Positions 26,056-34,602 of a stretch of 64,000 nucleotides of DNA are shown here, piece after piece. Origin of the DNA: Robiginitalea aestuariiviva (GTDB lineage: Bacteria > Bacteroidota > Bacteroidia > Flavobacteriales > Flavobacteriaceae). A program made the translations under genes and the position numbers. A model generated the notes under the pieces. The model did not search any database. It was not told the DNA's origin and saw nothing but the letters and a program-made list of their open reading frames with translations. The stretch covers positions 1,232,240 to 1,296,239 of the forward strand of contig NZ_JARPUQ010000002.1 in the NCBI RefSeq assembly GCF_029537735.1, written 5' to 3'. Positions within the stretch are counted from its first letter, which is position 1; the number at the start of each line of letters is the position of its first letter.

Positions 26056-27078
26056 TCAGGCCTTAAAGAAGAGGCCGGGAAACAATTCCTGCGGCTTCTT
26101 TCCACTAAAGGTAAGCAAGCTGGTGGATTTAAGAAAACCCCAGCCGTAACCCGCAAACTGGATAAGGGCCGCAGGGAGGGAAAGCAGGGCGATATACACA
26201 GAACCGTAGGTGGCCCAGGCTGCAAAGAAAAGGGCCAGCAGGTAGGCCCCTGCAAAGGCCAGTGGCGCCCATGAAAGCGGGTGTTGCCAGAACAGCGGCA
26301 ACAGCAGGGCAAACAGCAGGCCCGCGCAAAAAAGGGTGGGGAACCAATAGGTGATCCTGGCCGTACCCGGGTGCCAGCGATTCAGGATGGGCCGGGTCAT
26401 GCCAAATTTCTTAACCTGCCGGTAAAAGGACTTAAAGTCAATCCGGCGTTTATGGAAGACCACGGCTTCCGGGATGTATTTGAGTTGGAATCCCGCCTGC
26501 AGCAACCGCAGGCTCAGGTCCGGGTCCTCCCCGGGGTGGATGCTCCCAAAGCCTCCGCTGGCCTCGAAGGCGCGGCGGGAAAGCCCCATATTAAAACTCC
26601 TGGGTTGAAAGTTGCGCTGGGCCTTTTTCCGGCCCCGTATGCCCCCTGTCGTCAGGGGGGAGGTCATGGTAAAACTGATGGCCTGCTGGATAGGGCTGAA
26701 ACTGGGATGGCCGGCATCCCGGCCCCCAAAGCAATCTGCAGGGTCTGCAAGCAGGGCGTCTCTGACAATTTGCAGGTAGTCCGGCGGCAGGATGCAGTCG
26801 GAATCCACCAGCAGGAAATAGTCCCCGCTGGCCTTTCGCATCCCGTAGTTCCGGGAATCGCCGGGACCCGTATTGGGTTTGGTGAAATACTGGATGTCCA
26901 GGTGGGAGGCATAAGCCTGTACCACGGAAGCCGAATCCCGCTGGGAGCCGTCTTCCACCACCACCACCTCAAAGGGAGCATTATACACCTGTCCCTTCAG
27001 GCTTTCCAGCAGTTCATCCAATTCCTCCGGCCGGTTGTACACCGGGACGACAAGTGAGAATTTCAAGGCTTCGGGCAT
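26056..27078 (-). CDS. Family 2 glycosyltransferase, membrane-anchored
   Basis: A 340-residue GT-A enzyme. V-V-P-V-Y-N-R-P-E-E-L opens the nucleotide-binding fold, the metal-binding motif D-S-D lies in L-L-V-D-S-D-C near residue 92, and G-E-D-P-D-L-S gives the catalytic E-D near 187. Three hydrophobic segments at about 240-325 anchor it to the membrane. It presumably transfers a sugar to an envelope glycan or lipid; the acceptor is unknown. First gene of a three-gene run with the YbbR-like protein and coaE. Its start lies six bases beyond the T run of the fabI terminator. Confidence 0.9.
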   Translation of the reverse strand: MPEALKFSLVVPVYNRPEELDELLESLKGQVYNAPFEVVVVEDGSQRDSASVVQAYASHLDIQYFTKPNTGPGDSRNYGMRKASGDYFLLVDSDCILPPDYLQIVRDALLADPADCFGGRDAGHPSFSPIQQAISFTMTSPLTTGGIRGRKKAQRNFQPRSFNMGLSRRAFEASGGFGSIHPGEDPDLSLRLLQAGFQLKYIPEAVVFHKRRIDFKSFYRQVKKFGMTRPILNRWHPGTARITYWFPTLFCAGLLFALLLPLFWQHPLSWAPLAFAGAYLLALFFAAWATYGSVYIALLSLPAALIQFAGYGWGFLKSTSLLTFSGKKPQELFPGLFFKA

Positions 27079-27083
27079 GGTAC

Positions 27084-27114
27084 AAAAAAGCCATCCGCGC
27101 GCTGGGGGATGGCT
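27084..27114 (-). terminator. Intrinsic terminator of fabI (minus strand)
   Basis: On the minus strand AGCCATCC and GGATGGCT form an 8-bp stem followed by TTTTTT. It lies just after the fabI stop and immediately before the glycosyltransferase start; the sequence TTTTTTG-TACC-ATG also resembles the spacing of the leaderless starts seen elsewhere in the window. Confidence 0.8.
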
Positions 27115-27135
27115 ATGGGTATATTGGGATCCGGT

Positions 27136-27948
27136 TTATTCCGTAAAGTGGTCGATCACCTCCTGGCTTACGCCGGTGTTAGAGAAGCCTCCATCGTGAA
27201 AGAGGTTCTGCATGGTCACCTTCCGGGTGAGGTCCGAAAAGAGGGTAATGGTATAATCCGCGCAATCCTGGGCGGTGGCATTCCCCAGGGGCGACATTTT
27301 TTCGGCATAGGCGATAAACCCGTCAAAACCCTTCACCCCTTTCCCTGCGGTGGTGGGGGTGGGCGACTGGGAGATGGTGTTTACGCGCACCTGTTTTTCC
27401 TTCCCGAAAAAATACCCGAAACTGCGGGCTATAGACTCCAGGTAGGCTTTGTTGTCGGCCATATCGTTGTAATCCGGGAAGGTACGCTGGGCCGCCATAT
27501 AGGTAAGGGCGACAATACTGCCCCAGGAATTCATGGCATCCCCCTGATAAAGGGCCTTCATGACCTTATGAAAAGACAGGGCGGAAACGTCCCAGCCCTT
27601 GGTGGTCCAGTCGTAGTTCTGATCGGTATAGGCGCGTCCTTTACGCACGTTTACCGACATCCCGATGGAGTGCAGTACAAAATCCAGCTTTCCGCCCAGG
27701 ATTTCAACGGAACGGCTCACCAGCTCCTGCAGGTCTTCCTCGCTGGTCGCATCGGCCGGGATGATCTCCGACCCGGTTTTGGTGGCCAGCTCCTGGATCT
27801 GCCCCATGCGCATGGCAATGGGGGCGTTGGTCAGGACAAATTTGGCGCCTTCCTCATGCGCGCGCTCAGCAGTTTTCCAGGCAATGGAGTTCTCGTCCAG
27901 GGCCCCGAAAATAATACCTCTTTTTCCTTTCAAAAGATTGTAGGACAT
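27136..27948 (-). CDS. fabI: Enoyl-[acyl-carrier-protein] reductase (NADH), FabI type
   Basis: Reduces enoyl-ACP in each fatty acid elongation cycle. The 270-residue SDR fold opens with G-K-R-G-I-I-F-G-A-L-D-E-N-S-I-A, the variant glycine loop of FabI. The catalytic pair is Y-x6-K in P-D-Y-N-D-M-A-D-N-K-A near residue 157. V-N-T-I-S-Q-S-P-T-P-T-T follows and the C-terminal end has H-D-G-G-F-S. It is the FabI class inhibited by triclosan in other bacteria (family knowledge). A TATCTTTG promoter lies upstream and a terminator downstream. Confidence 0.96.
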   Translation of the reverse strand: MSYNLLKGKRGIIFGALDENSIAWKTAERAHEEGAKFVLTNAPIAMRMGQIQELATKTGSEIIPADATSEEDLQELVSRSVEILGGKLDFVLHSIGMSVNVRKGRAYTDQNYDWTTKGWDVSALSFHKVMKALYQGDAMNSWGSIVALTYMAAQRTFPDYNDMADNKAYLESIARSFGYFFGKEKQVRVNTISQSPTPTTAGKGVKGFDGFIAYAEKMSPLGNATAQDCADYTITLFSDLTRKVTMQNLFHDGGFSNTGVSQEVIDHFTE

Positions 27949-27974
27949 GTGCGGTCTGGTTTGGTTTTACGGCT

Positions 27975-27982
27975 CAAAGATA
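27975..27982 (-). promoter_or_regulatory. -7 promoter element TATCTTTG of fabI
   Basis: An exact TAnnTTTG match on the minus strand, 26 bases before the fabI ATG at 27948. No TTG at a standard -33 distance is obvious. Confidence 0.6.
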
Positions 27983-28028
27983 TTCAAAATTTGGGGAACC
28001 TGGCCTGGATTTCACCCCGCCTAACTCC

Positions 28029-29684
28029 TTAATTGAGCAGCTCGCGGGCATGGCTCAGTGCGGCAGCGGAAATCTGGGTTCCCCCCAGCATCTGGGCCAG
28101 CTCCTGGATGCGCTCCTCGCGGGTAAGGGGTTTCATACCCGTACGGGTCTGGTCTGCCCCCACTTCCTTGTACACCTGGAATTGCTGGTGGCCCTTGGAA
28201 GCCACCTGGGGCAGGTGGGTGATGGCAAACACCTGCATGTGACGGCTCATTTCGAGCATGATCTCCCCCATGCGGTTGGAGATCTCCCCGGAGACCCCGG
28301 TGTCGATCTCGTCGAACATCATGGTGGGCAAGGCTTCATACCGGGCCAGGATGGCCTTGATCACCAGCATGATCCGGGAAAGTTCCCCCCCGGAGGCCGT
28401 TTTTTTGAGGATGCCGTACTGCCCCCCTTTATTGGCGGTGAATTGCAGTTCCAGCAGGTCACGGCCCAGGGGGCCAAAATCGTCCCGTTGGTGCAGCAGC
28501 CAGCGAAAGGAGGCATGGGGCATCCCCAGGCGGGCCAGTTGTTCGCCCAATTGGGCGGTGAACTGTGGCAGTACCTGCTCGCGGCGCTCCCGCAACTGCA
28601 GGGCCAGGGCGTGCAAGGTGGCTTCCTGTTCGGTCACACGGGCCTCCAGCCGTTCAATCGCTTCGTCCATGGACGCCGTATCGCTAACCTGCCGGGCCAG
28701 GGCATCCCGAACCTCGATCAGGCCCTGTACATCGCCCACATGGTGTTTGTGCTGCAGGTCGTAAAGGGTTTGTAACCGGCCATTGACCGTATCCAGGGCT
28801 GCCGGGTCGGATTCCACCTCCGAGACCAGGGCGCCGAATTCCTGGGTAATGTCGTCCGTCTCAATAAAAAGGGACTGCACACGGGCGTGCAGTTCGGCGT
28901 ATTTGGGAGCCAGGGAGGTCAGTTTCCCGGTTAGTTGCTTTAAGCGGGCCTGCAGGGCCTGCAGGCCGTGCTCCTCCGCCTCGCATAACTGGTAACTCGC
29001 TTCCAGGTATTCGGCAATCTGCCCGGCATTGCTGAGTTCGGATTGGCGTGCCTCCAGGGTTTCCTGCAGGTCCGGGCTCAGGTTGGCCTGCTCCAGTTCC
29101 TCCAGCAAAAATTCGTTGTAGTCCTGTTCCCGGAAGGCCGCCTGCCGCCTTTCACGCAGCTGCTCCAATTCTCGCGAGGTTTCCTGGTACTCCCGACGCA
29201 CCTCCCCATAGCGCCCCAGCAATTCACGGTTTTCCGCCAGGGCGTCTACTACCCGCATCTGAAAATCGTGTTCGGTGAGCTCCAGGGTCTGATGTTGGGA
29301 ATGCACGTCGATCAGCAGGCGTCCCAATCCCGCCAGTACATCCAGGGTTACCGGGCTGTCATTGATAAATGCCCGGGATTTACCGTTGGGCCGGATCTCG
29401 CGCCTTAACAGGGTTTGGGGATCATAGTCCAGGTCTTCCCGCGTAAAGTACTCCCGGATGGCCGGATAGGATGAGATCTCAAATTCGGCCTCCACCACAC
29501 AATGGTTCTGGTCGTCCCGGAGGGCCGAACGGTCTGCCCGGTTACCCAGGACCAGGCCCAGGCCTTCCAGTAATATGGATTTCCCTGCCCCGGTTTCCCC
29601 CGTGATGGTGGTAAACCCCTTGGAAAACGAGACCTGCAGGTCTTCGATAAGGGCGTAATTCCGGATGGAGAGTTGGGTAAGCAC
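28029..29684 (-). CDS. recN: DNA repair protein RecN
   Basis: SMC-like ATPase for double-strand break repair. At 551 residues it is normal for RecN. Walker A G-E-T-G-A-G-K-S lies at residues 29-36, long coiled coils run at about 150-370, and the C-terminal half has the signature T-A-S-G-G-E-L-S-R-I-M-L, Walker B M-F-D-E-I-D-T-G and the H-loop region I-T-H-L-P-Q-V-A. The DUF4835 gene ends 55 bases upstream; a TATCTTTA box at 29705-29712 suggests an additional promoter. Confidence 0.97.
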   Translation of the reverse strand: MLTQLSIRNYALIEDLQVSFSKGFTTITGETGAGKSILLEGLGLVLGNRADRSALRDDQNHCVVEAEFEISSYPAIREYFTREDLDYDPQTLLRREIRPNGKSRAFINDSPVTLDVLAGLGRLLIDVHSQHQTLELTEHDFQMRVVDALAENRELLGRYGEVRREYQETSRELEQLRERRQAAFREQDYNEFLLEELEQANLSPDLQETLEARQSELSNAGQIAEYLEASYQLCEAEEHGLQALQARLKQLTGKLTSLAPKYAELHARVQSLFIETDDITQEFGALVSEVESDPAALDTVNGRLQTLYDLQHKHHVGDVQGLIEVRDALARQVSDTASMDEAIERLEARVTEQEATLHALALQLRERREQVLPQFTAQLGEQLARLGMPHASFRWLLHQRDDFGPLGRDLLELQFTANKGGQYGILKKTASGGELSRIMLVIKAILARYEALPTMMFDEIDTGVSGEISNRMGEIMLEMSRHMQVFAITHLPQVASKGHQQFQVYKEVGADQTRTGMKPLTREERIQELAQMLGGTQISAAALSHARELLN

Positions 29685-29739
29685 AGCGGATTTCGTTTAC
29701 CGCGTAAAGATAGGAGAATCGACTGTAAAACCGATGCGC

Positions 29740-30654
29740 TCAGTAGGTGATTTGGCTCCAGGTACTGGCGTAGAAGGGCGCCACCCGGTTCAGGGTTTCC
29801 TTCAGCTGAACAAGGTCCACCTTGGGGCCGTCCGTAAAGATGTTCTGGATTTCTTCGGCCTTGGCATCGAAAAAGGTCTGGATTAAAAAGGCATTGGGCC
29901 GGCGCTGGATCAGGGTCTCAAAAAGCCGCAGGGACCCGGCAATGATCTGCTTGCCCGTACTGTTGTTGTCCGCCAGGATATCCAGGCCTTTGCGGTGGTA
30001 GTTGTACAGGGCGATCCGGTACTCCCTGAAGGTGTTGGAAAGCAGGTTGTCCACGAGCTGGAACCGGGTGCGGTTGTCCGTGGCGGTCTGGCCCCAGCCC
30101 GGGTATCCGGCGCCCTGTGCCTGGGTAACGATGGCCTGCGCTTTTTTAAAGTGGTCTGTGCCCCCTTCCAGCTGAAAGGTATCGGCGTCCAGGCCCAGCA
30201 TCACATAGACGTAAAAGGAGATCACCCCCACCAGGTTGGAGTCGAAGACATTTTCATTGAAAACCAGGGGCTGGAACTCAATATATTCGAAATTGAACTG
30301 ATTGTCCTTATAATTAAAAACGGGGGTTTCGTAAGAGGTATTGAACACCGGGCGGGACGACTGCAATTGCAGGGTGGCCTCGAAACGGCCCGACTCAAAC
30401 CGGGTTACCGTAACAAACATGCGACAATTCAGGCGTTCCTGCTCTTTGTATACCCGGTTGGTCCACCGCGTTTTGTTAACCAGGTCGGTTAGGGAACGCT
30501 CCAGGGTCCGGAAAACCTGCTGGTTGGTCTGGGATACCTGTTCGGAGTTCACCGTAACGGTACAGTTGAGTTCCTGGGCATGCGTAACCTGCAGCAGGCC
30601 CAGGAGGCCGGCAGCCAGGAAGGTCTTAATGCCCGATACGAAGGTGGATCTCAT
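29740..30654 (-). CDS. porD: DUF4835 / PorD-like protein
   Basis: A 304-residue exported protein with a signal peptide cleaved after V-T-H-A-Q. The mature start E-L-N-C-x-V-x-V-N is typical of DUF4835, annotated in Bacteroidetes as the type IX secretion-associated protein PorD. Strand-rich N-terminal half with R-T-L-E-R-S-L-T-D and Q-F-N-F-E-Y-I-E-F; helical C-terminal half. Its start overlaps the coaBC end by 29 bases, so it is in the same operon. The gene order coaBC-porD-recN is conserved in Flavobacteriaceae as I know it. Role in secretion is inferred from family only. Confidence 0.85.
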   Translation of the reverse strand: MRSTFVSGIKTFLAAGLLGLLQVTHAQELNCTVTVNSEQVSQTNQQVFRTLERSLTDLVNKTRWTNRVYKEQERLNCRMFVTVTRFESGRFEATLQLQSSRPVFNTSYETPVFNYKDNQFNFEYIEFQPLVFNENVFDSNLVGVISFYVYVMLGLDADTFQLEGGTDHFKKAQAIVTQAQGAGYPGWGQTATDNRTRFQLVDNLLSNTFREYRIALYNYHRKGLDILADNNSTGKQIIAGSLRLFETLIQRRPNAFLIQTFFDAKAEEIQNIFTDGPKVDLVQLKETLNRVAPFYASTWSQITY

Positions 30655-31831
30655 CTAGAATATCGCAGGCGGTTTCTGCCTTGCTTTTTAAGGGAAACGG
30701 TTTAATCTCCGAATTCTTGTCTATAAAGGTGATTTTGTTGGTTTGCCCGCCGAAACCTGCGCCGGGGTCCCGCAGCGAATTCAGGACAATCGCATCCAGG
30801 CCCTTGCGGTTTAATTTCGCCTGGGCATGCTCCAGTTCCTTCTCGGTTTCCAGGGCAAAGCCCACCAGATACTGCCCGGATTTAGCCTGGGACAGGGTAT
30901 GGATGATATCCGGATTGCGGACCAGTTTCAGCTGGAGGGCCTCCTCGGTTTTCTTGATTTTTTCGGGGGCTACCTCGGCAGGGCGGTAATCCGAAACAGC
31001 AGCGGCTGCAATCACTACGTGTGCGCTACTGAAGTGGGCCTGGGCCGCTTCCAGCATTTCCCGCGCGGTCTGTACCCGCAGGCAGGTTACCCCGGGATGG
31101 TCCATGGTCAGGGTAGAGGGCCCGGTAACCAGTACCACTTCGGCCCCGCGATTGGCCGCTTCCCGGGCCAGTTCAAAGCCCATGGTGCCACTGGAATGGT
31201 TGCCGATAAAGCGCACAGGGTCGATGGGTTCGTAGGTAGGGCCTGCAGTAATGAGCACCTTGCGGCCGCGCCAGGGCAACCGGGATTCCAGCCAAGCGGT
31301 TACCTGTTCCAGGATAGCCTCGGGCTCCGCCATGCGCCCCTCCCCTTCCAGGCCGCTGGCCAGTTCCCCACTGGCCGCGGGAATGAGGACGTTTCCAAAG
31401 CCCTCCAGGGCTTCAATAGCAGTACGGGTAGCCGGGTGGCGAAACATGTCCAGGTCCATAGCCGGGGCAAAAAAGACCGGGCATTTGGCAGACATATAGC
31501 ACGCCATCAGCAGGTTATCGCAGGTGCCAGAGGCCATTTTGGAAAGGGTATTGGCCGTGGCCGGGGCAATGATCATCAGGTCTGCCCACAACCCCAGTTC
31601 CACATGGTTGTTCCAATCCAGCTCCCCGTCTTCCTCCCGTACAAAATCCCGCATCACCGGGTTCTTGGACAGGGTAGCCAGGGTAAGGGGAGAAACAAAA
31701 TGGCCGGCGCTTTCGGTCATCACAATACGGACCTCGGCGCCGGCTTTAATCAGTAAACGGGTAAGGAAGGTGGTCTTGTATGCGGCAATACCTCCGGTAA
31801 CACCCAAAAGGATGCGCTTAGACCTTAACAT
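30626..31831 (-). CDS. coaBC: Bifunctional phosphopantothenoylcysteine decarboxylase / phosphopantothenate-cysteine ligase
   Basis: Two consecutive CoA biosynthesis steps in one 401-residue protein. CoaC half (1-180): I-L-L-G-V-T-G-G-I-A-A-Y-K-T FMN-binding start, P-A-T-A-N-T with the A-S-G-x-x-D-N-L-L loop, and a Cys in the A-C-Y-M-S lid. CoaB half (190-401): L-I-T-A-G-P-T-Y-E-P-I-D-P-V-R and N-x-S-S-G-x-M-G. I use the ATG at 31831, which begins the FMN strand; the reading frame continues upstream over the omega gene. One base separates it from omega. Confidence 0.97.
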   Translation of the reverse strand: MLRSKRILLGVTGGIAAYKTTFLTRLLIKAGAEVRIVMTESAGHFVSPLTLATLSKNPVMRDFVREEDGELDWNNHVELGLWADLMIIAPATANTLSKMASGTCDNLLMACYMSAKCPVFFAPAMDLDMFRHPATRTAIEALEGFGNVLIPAASGELASGLEGEGRMAEPEAILEQVTAWLESRLPWRGRKVLITAGPTYEPIDPVRFIGNHSSGTMGFELAREAANRGAEVVLVTGPSTLTMDHPGVTCLRVQTAREMLEAAQAHFSSAHVVIAAAAVSDYRPAEVAPEKIKKTEEALQLKLVRNPDIIHTLSQAKSGQYLVGFALETEKELEHAQAKLNRKGLDAIVLNSLRDPGAGFGGQTNKITFIDKNSEIKPFPLKSKAETACDILDEIHLRIGH

Positions 31832-31832
31832 C

Positions 31833-32162
31833 CTACTCCGTGTCTTTCTCGGTATTTCTATGGTAGATCTTGTCCTCCAGCCATTCCTGAACGGCAAGGG
31901 CGTGGGGCTTGGGAAGCTTTTCGTAGAATTTGGACACCTCGATCTGTTCCTTGTTCTCAAAGACTTCTTCCAGGCTGTCGCTGTAAGTGGCAAACTCCTC
32001 GAGTTTCTCCAGCAACTCCTTCTTGATGTCGGAATTGATCTGACCGGCCCGTTTGGCTACGATGGAAATGGCTTCGTAGATGTTGTCCGTCTGGGCGTCA
32101 AATTCATCGCGGTTAATGGTCACCGTGGTAACGGGGGCCTGGGTGTTTTTCAGGTCGTTCAT
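31833..32162 (-). CDS. rpoZ: RNA polymerase omega-like subunit (Bacteroidetes RpoZ)
   Basis: A 109-residue protein matching the Bacteroidetes version of omega/Rpb6. The core D-A-Q-T-D-N-I-Y-E-A-I-S-I-V-A-K-R-A-G-Q-I fits the omega helix that clamps beta-prime. The C-terminal part is longer and more acidic than in Proteobacteria. Located between bamD and coaBC with gaps of 2 bases and 1 base, so transcribed from the bamD promoter. Confidence 0.88.
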   Translation of the reverse strand: MNDLKNTQAPVTTVTINRDEFDAQTDNIYEAISIVAKRAGQINSDIKKELLEKLEEFATYSDSLEEVFENKEQIEVSKFYEKLPKPHALAVQEWLEDKIYHRNTEKDTE

Positions 32163-32164
32163 GC

Positions 32165-33007
32165 TTATCGCGTTAAGGATTCTTCAAAAGCGTTAAAGGC
32201 TTCGGTTTCTTTTTCGATGTCGGAATGGAGTTTTTCCGCATCTTTTACAAATTCGCTTTCCGGGTAGTAGCGCATAAAGGCGTTATACGCGTCCATGGCG
32301 TCTTCCAGCCGCTCCCGTTTTTTGTTGTAGGTGCTGTTCACGGCCAGGTTGGTGGCCGCAGACAACTTCAGGTAATAGGCCTCTTCCCGGAACCGGGATC
32401 CCGGGTGGTCAGAGATAAAGTTCTCGAGGCTGGTGATGGCCGAGATGTTGTAATCCAGGGTATAGGATTTTCCCAGCTTTACGAACTGCTTGGCTATTTC
32501 AAACGCTTTCTTTTCTTTTTTCTCCGTCAGCTCCCGGGCCATCTGGTTGGCCTCGGCCATAAATTCGGATTCCGGGTAGGCGTTGATAAAGATCTGCAGC
32601 TTCCCGAGGGCCTTGTCCGTATCGGTCTGGTCCAGCGAGTAGCGGGGCGAAAGCAGATAATAGCTCTTGGCCCCCAGAAAACCAGCCTCTGCAGCCTTGT
32701 CGCTTTTAGGGTAGGATTTCAGAAAGCGCTCAAACTGATAGCCGCTGAAATTATAGTCGCCGATTTTAAAGTAGGAATCGGCCAGGAAGAACAGGACGCG
32801 CTCGCCCTGGGGTTTGCCCACGTAACGCGGGGCAATCTGTTCCAGCAGCCGGTTGGCCCTGCGGTAATCCTCTTCCTCATAGAGGCGTTGGGCCAGTTCG
32901 TATTTCTTGCCCAGGTCCGACTCCTTCAAAACCTTCTGGTATTCACTGCAGGAGAACAGCAGAGGGAAGAGTAAAAAGAGCCCGAGATGTTTGATTTTCA
33001 AAAACAT
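32165..33007 (-). CDS. bamD: Outer membrane assembly lipoprotein BamD
   Basis: A 280-residue lipoprotein of the BAM complex that inserts beta-barrel proteins. Signal peptide ends at F-L-L-F-P-L-L-F-S-C. Five TPR-like repeats follow, including A-Q-R-L-Y-E-E-E-D-Y-R-R-A-N-R-L-L and Y-Q-F-E-R-F-L-K-S-Y-P-K-S, the usual TPR-with-P-x-S pattern in BamD. First gene of the bamD-rpoZ-coaBC-porD run. Its start lies four bases after a TACTTTTG box, implying a leaderless mRNA. Confidence 0.95.
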   Translation of the reverse strand: MFLKIKHLGLFLLFPLLFSCSEYQKVLKESDLGKKYELAQRLYEEEDYRRANRLLEQIAPRYVGKPQGERVLFFLADSYFKIGDYNFSGYQFERFLKSYPKSDKAAEAGFLGAKSYYLLSPRYSLDQTDTDKALGKLQIFINAYPESEFMAEANQMARELTEKKEKKAFEIAKQFVKLGKSYTLDYNISAITSLENFISDHPGSRFREEAYYLKLSAATNLAVNSTYNKKRERLEDAMDAYNAFMRYYPESEFVKDAEKLHSDIEKETEAFNAFEESLTR

Positions 33008-33011
33008 TGCG

Positions 33012-33019
33012 CAAAAGTA
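33012..33019 (-). promoter_or_regulatory. -7 element TACTTTTG, four bases before the bamD start
   Basis: An exact TAnnTTTG match on the minus strand, separated from the ATG at 33007 by CGCA. Same geometry as smpB, rlmD and ribD. It gives the bamD-rpoZ-coaBC-porD operon its own promoter, separate from dapA. Confidence 0.72.
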
Positions 33020-33102
33020 GCGATTCTACACCAGATTCTAAAACGAAAAATACAGCATCCGGGTATATCGCAGCGCCCCGTGCGGTGGAATTTAAACAAA
33101 CT

Positions 33103-34005
33103 TTAACGCCCCACAGGCTGCCCGGCCTCCAGGGTTTTCAGTTCACGGGCCAGATGCTCGGTAAGCCCCGCAGAAGCCGCCACCAGCGGCAGGCGCACCG
33201 CCGGGGTACAGATGCCCTTCAGGTGCAGCAGGGCTTTGATCCCGGCAGGGTTGCCCTCCCGGAAGATGCCCTGCATCAGTGGGGTTAGCGCCTGGGATTG
33301 TTGTTGGGCCGCTTCCCGGTTGCCCGCAGCAGCCTGCCGCATCATCCCGGAAAATACCCGGGGCAACCCCTGCCCCAGAACGGAAATGACCCCTGCCCCG
33401 CCTGCCAGGACGGTATCCACTGCCGTGAAATCATCGCCGGACAACAGGAGAAAATCTTCGGGTAGCTGGGCGGCCAGGTCCCGGATTTGGGCCATATCCC
33501 CGCAAGCCTCCTTGATCCCGATCAGGTTGGGGCATTCCCGGGCCAGGCGAAGGGTGGTTCCAGCCAGCATATTGCTGCCGGTTCGGGCGGGTACGTTATA
33601 CAGGATTAAAGGCAGGGGGGAACGCTCCGCCAGGTACCTGAAATGCCGGTAAATACCTTCCTGAGTGGGGCGGTTATAGTAGGGGGAAACGGACAGCACA
33701 GCGTCGAACCCCTGCAGGGGCGTCTGTTGCAGCTCCTCCCCCACGGCCAGGGTATGGTTGCCTCCAATCCCGACCACCAGAGGCTTTCGGCCGGCATTGG
33801 CCTCAAGGACCGTTTGCATAACCTGCTGCTTTTCCGCTCGGGAAAGGGTGGCGGATTCGGCCGTGGTCCCCAGGGCCACCAGATAGTCCACGCCCCCTTC
33901 AATCACATCATCCACCAGGTGCCTCAAGGCATCCAGGTCCAGGCTCAGATCTTCCCGAAATGGGGTTACCAGGGCAACTCCGGTGCCCTCAAAAAGCGTT
34001 TTCAT
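33103..34005 (-). CDS. dapA: 4-hydroxy-tetrahydrodipicolinate synthase
   Basis: First committed step of lysine/diaminopimelate synthesis, condensing pyruvate with aspartate semialdehyde. The 300-residue TIM barrel is of normal size. G-T-T-A-E-S-A-T-L-S is the entrance loop, Y-N-V-P-A-R-T-G supplies the proton-relay Tyr near residue 136, and I-G-I-K-E-A-C-G-D the Schiff-base Lys near 163. It follows the DUF6913-like gene with an ATGA overlap. dapF lies about 16 kb further on, so the lysine pathway is scattered. Confidence 0.97.
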   Translation of the reverse strand: MKTLFEGTGVALVTPFREDLSLDLDALRHLVDDVIEGGVDYLVALGTTAESATLSRAEKQQVMQTVLEANAGRKPLVVGIGGNHTLAVGEELQQTPLQGFDAVLSVSPYYNRPTQEGIYRHFRYLAERSPLPLILYNVPARTGSNMLAGTTLRLARECPNLIGIKEACGDMAQIRDLAAQLPEDFLLLSGDDFTAVDTVLAGGAGVISVLGQGLPRVFSGMMRQAAAGNREAAQQQSQALTPLMQGIFREGNPAGIKALLHLKGICTPAVRLPLVAASAGLTEHLARELKTLEAGQPVGR

Positions 34006-34538
34006 GCGATTTCCTTCAACACGTTGAGGTACTTTTTCAATTCGGAGGTGAACAATCCGAAATCCGAAATGTCACAACTGAATATCAGGTCGTTGTAAGC
34101 CGGATCCACCCCATGCAGACCGGCCCGGATCCGGGCGCGGGCCTGCAGGCTCACCAGCTGCATCAGCAGGTTATCCCCCTGAAAATAGTTGATCAGCAGG
34201 TCGTATTCCCTGCCTAGGAATTCAAGCACATAGCTATTTTCGACGGCTCCCTTCCAGCCCAGGTCCTTATCTGAGAATACGGGCGTGGCATAGGGGGAAT
34301 TCTTGTCGTAGAACGATTTATATCCCAGCACCTTCACCGCATTCGGGTGTATTCCCAGTACTTCAGTGAGCCCGAAAAGGGCCTCCACATCAGAGAAGGC
34401 GTCCAAATCAGCCAGGATGCCTACCGCCTGTATCCCGGAGCGGCCTTCCGGCCGCAGGCGGGGCTGTGCCACCTCCTGCCGCAGGTATTTCAATCCGGAA
34501 TTATGCTTAAATTTATCCTTTAGTCCTTTCAGGATCAT
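34002..34538 (-). CDS. DUF6913-like protein
   Basis: A 178-residue cytoplasmic protein of the kind annotated DUF6913 in Flavobacteriaceae; the family label is from memory. Conserved-looking segments are V-G-I-L-A-D-L-D-A-F near 45, Y-D-L-L-I-N-Y-F and F-S-C-D-I-S-D-F-G-L-F near the C-terminus. Start at the ATG at 34538; the longer start (TTG at 34559) lies inside the -7 box CAAAGGTA on the opposite strand and is unlikely. Coupled to dapA by a four-base overlap. Function unknown. Confidence 0.82.
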   Translation of the reverse strand: MILKGLKDKFKHNSGLKYLRQEVAQPRLRPEGRSGIQAVGILADLDAFSDVEALFGLTEVLGIHPNAVKVLGYKSFYDKNSPYATPVFSDKDLGWKGAVENSYVLEFLGREYDLLINYFQGDNLLMQLVSLQARARIRAGLHGVDPAYNDLIFSCDISDFGLFTSELKKYLNVLKEIA

Positions 34539-34556
34539 GTACCTTCGCGTTTCAAG

Positions 34557-34564
34557 CAAAGGTA
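34557..34564 (-). promoter_or_regulatory. -7 promoter element TACCTTTG of the DUF6913-dapA operon
   Basis: An exact TAnnTTTG match on the minus strand, 18 bases before the ATG at 34538. It decides against the upstream TTG start at 34559, which falls within the box itself. Confidence 0.65.
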
Positions 34565-34602
34565 GCTAATATCACTGCAAATGCTCCACAAAGATAACCG
34601 GG

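Noticed and set aside
27109-28032. 307-codon plus-strand frame opposite fabI
   Set aside because: fabI has all catalytic motifs; the opposite frame is an artefact of codon bias.
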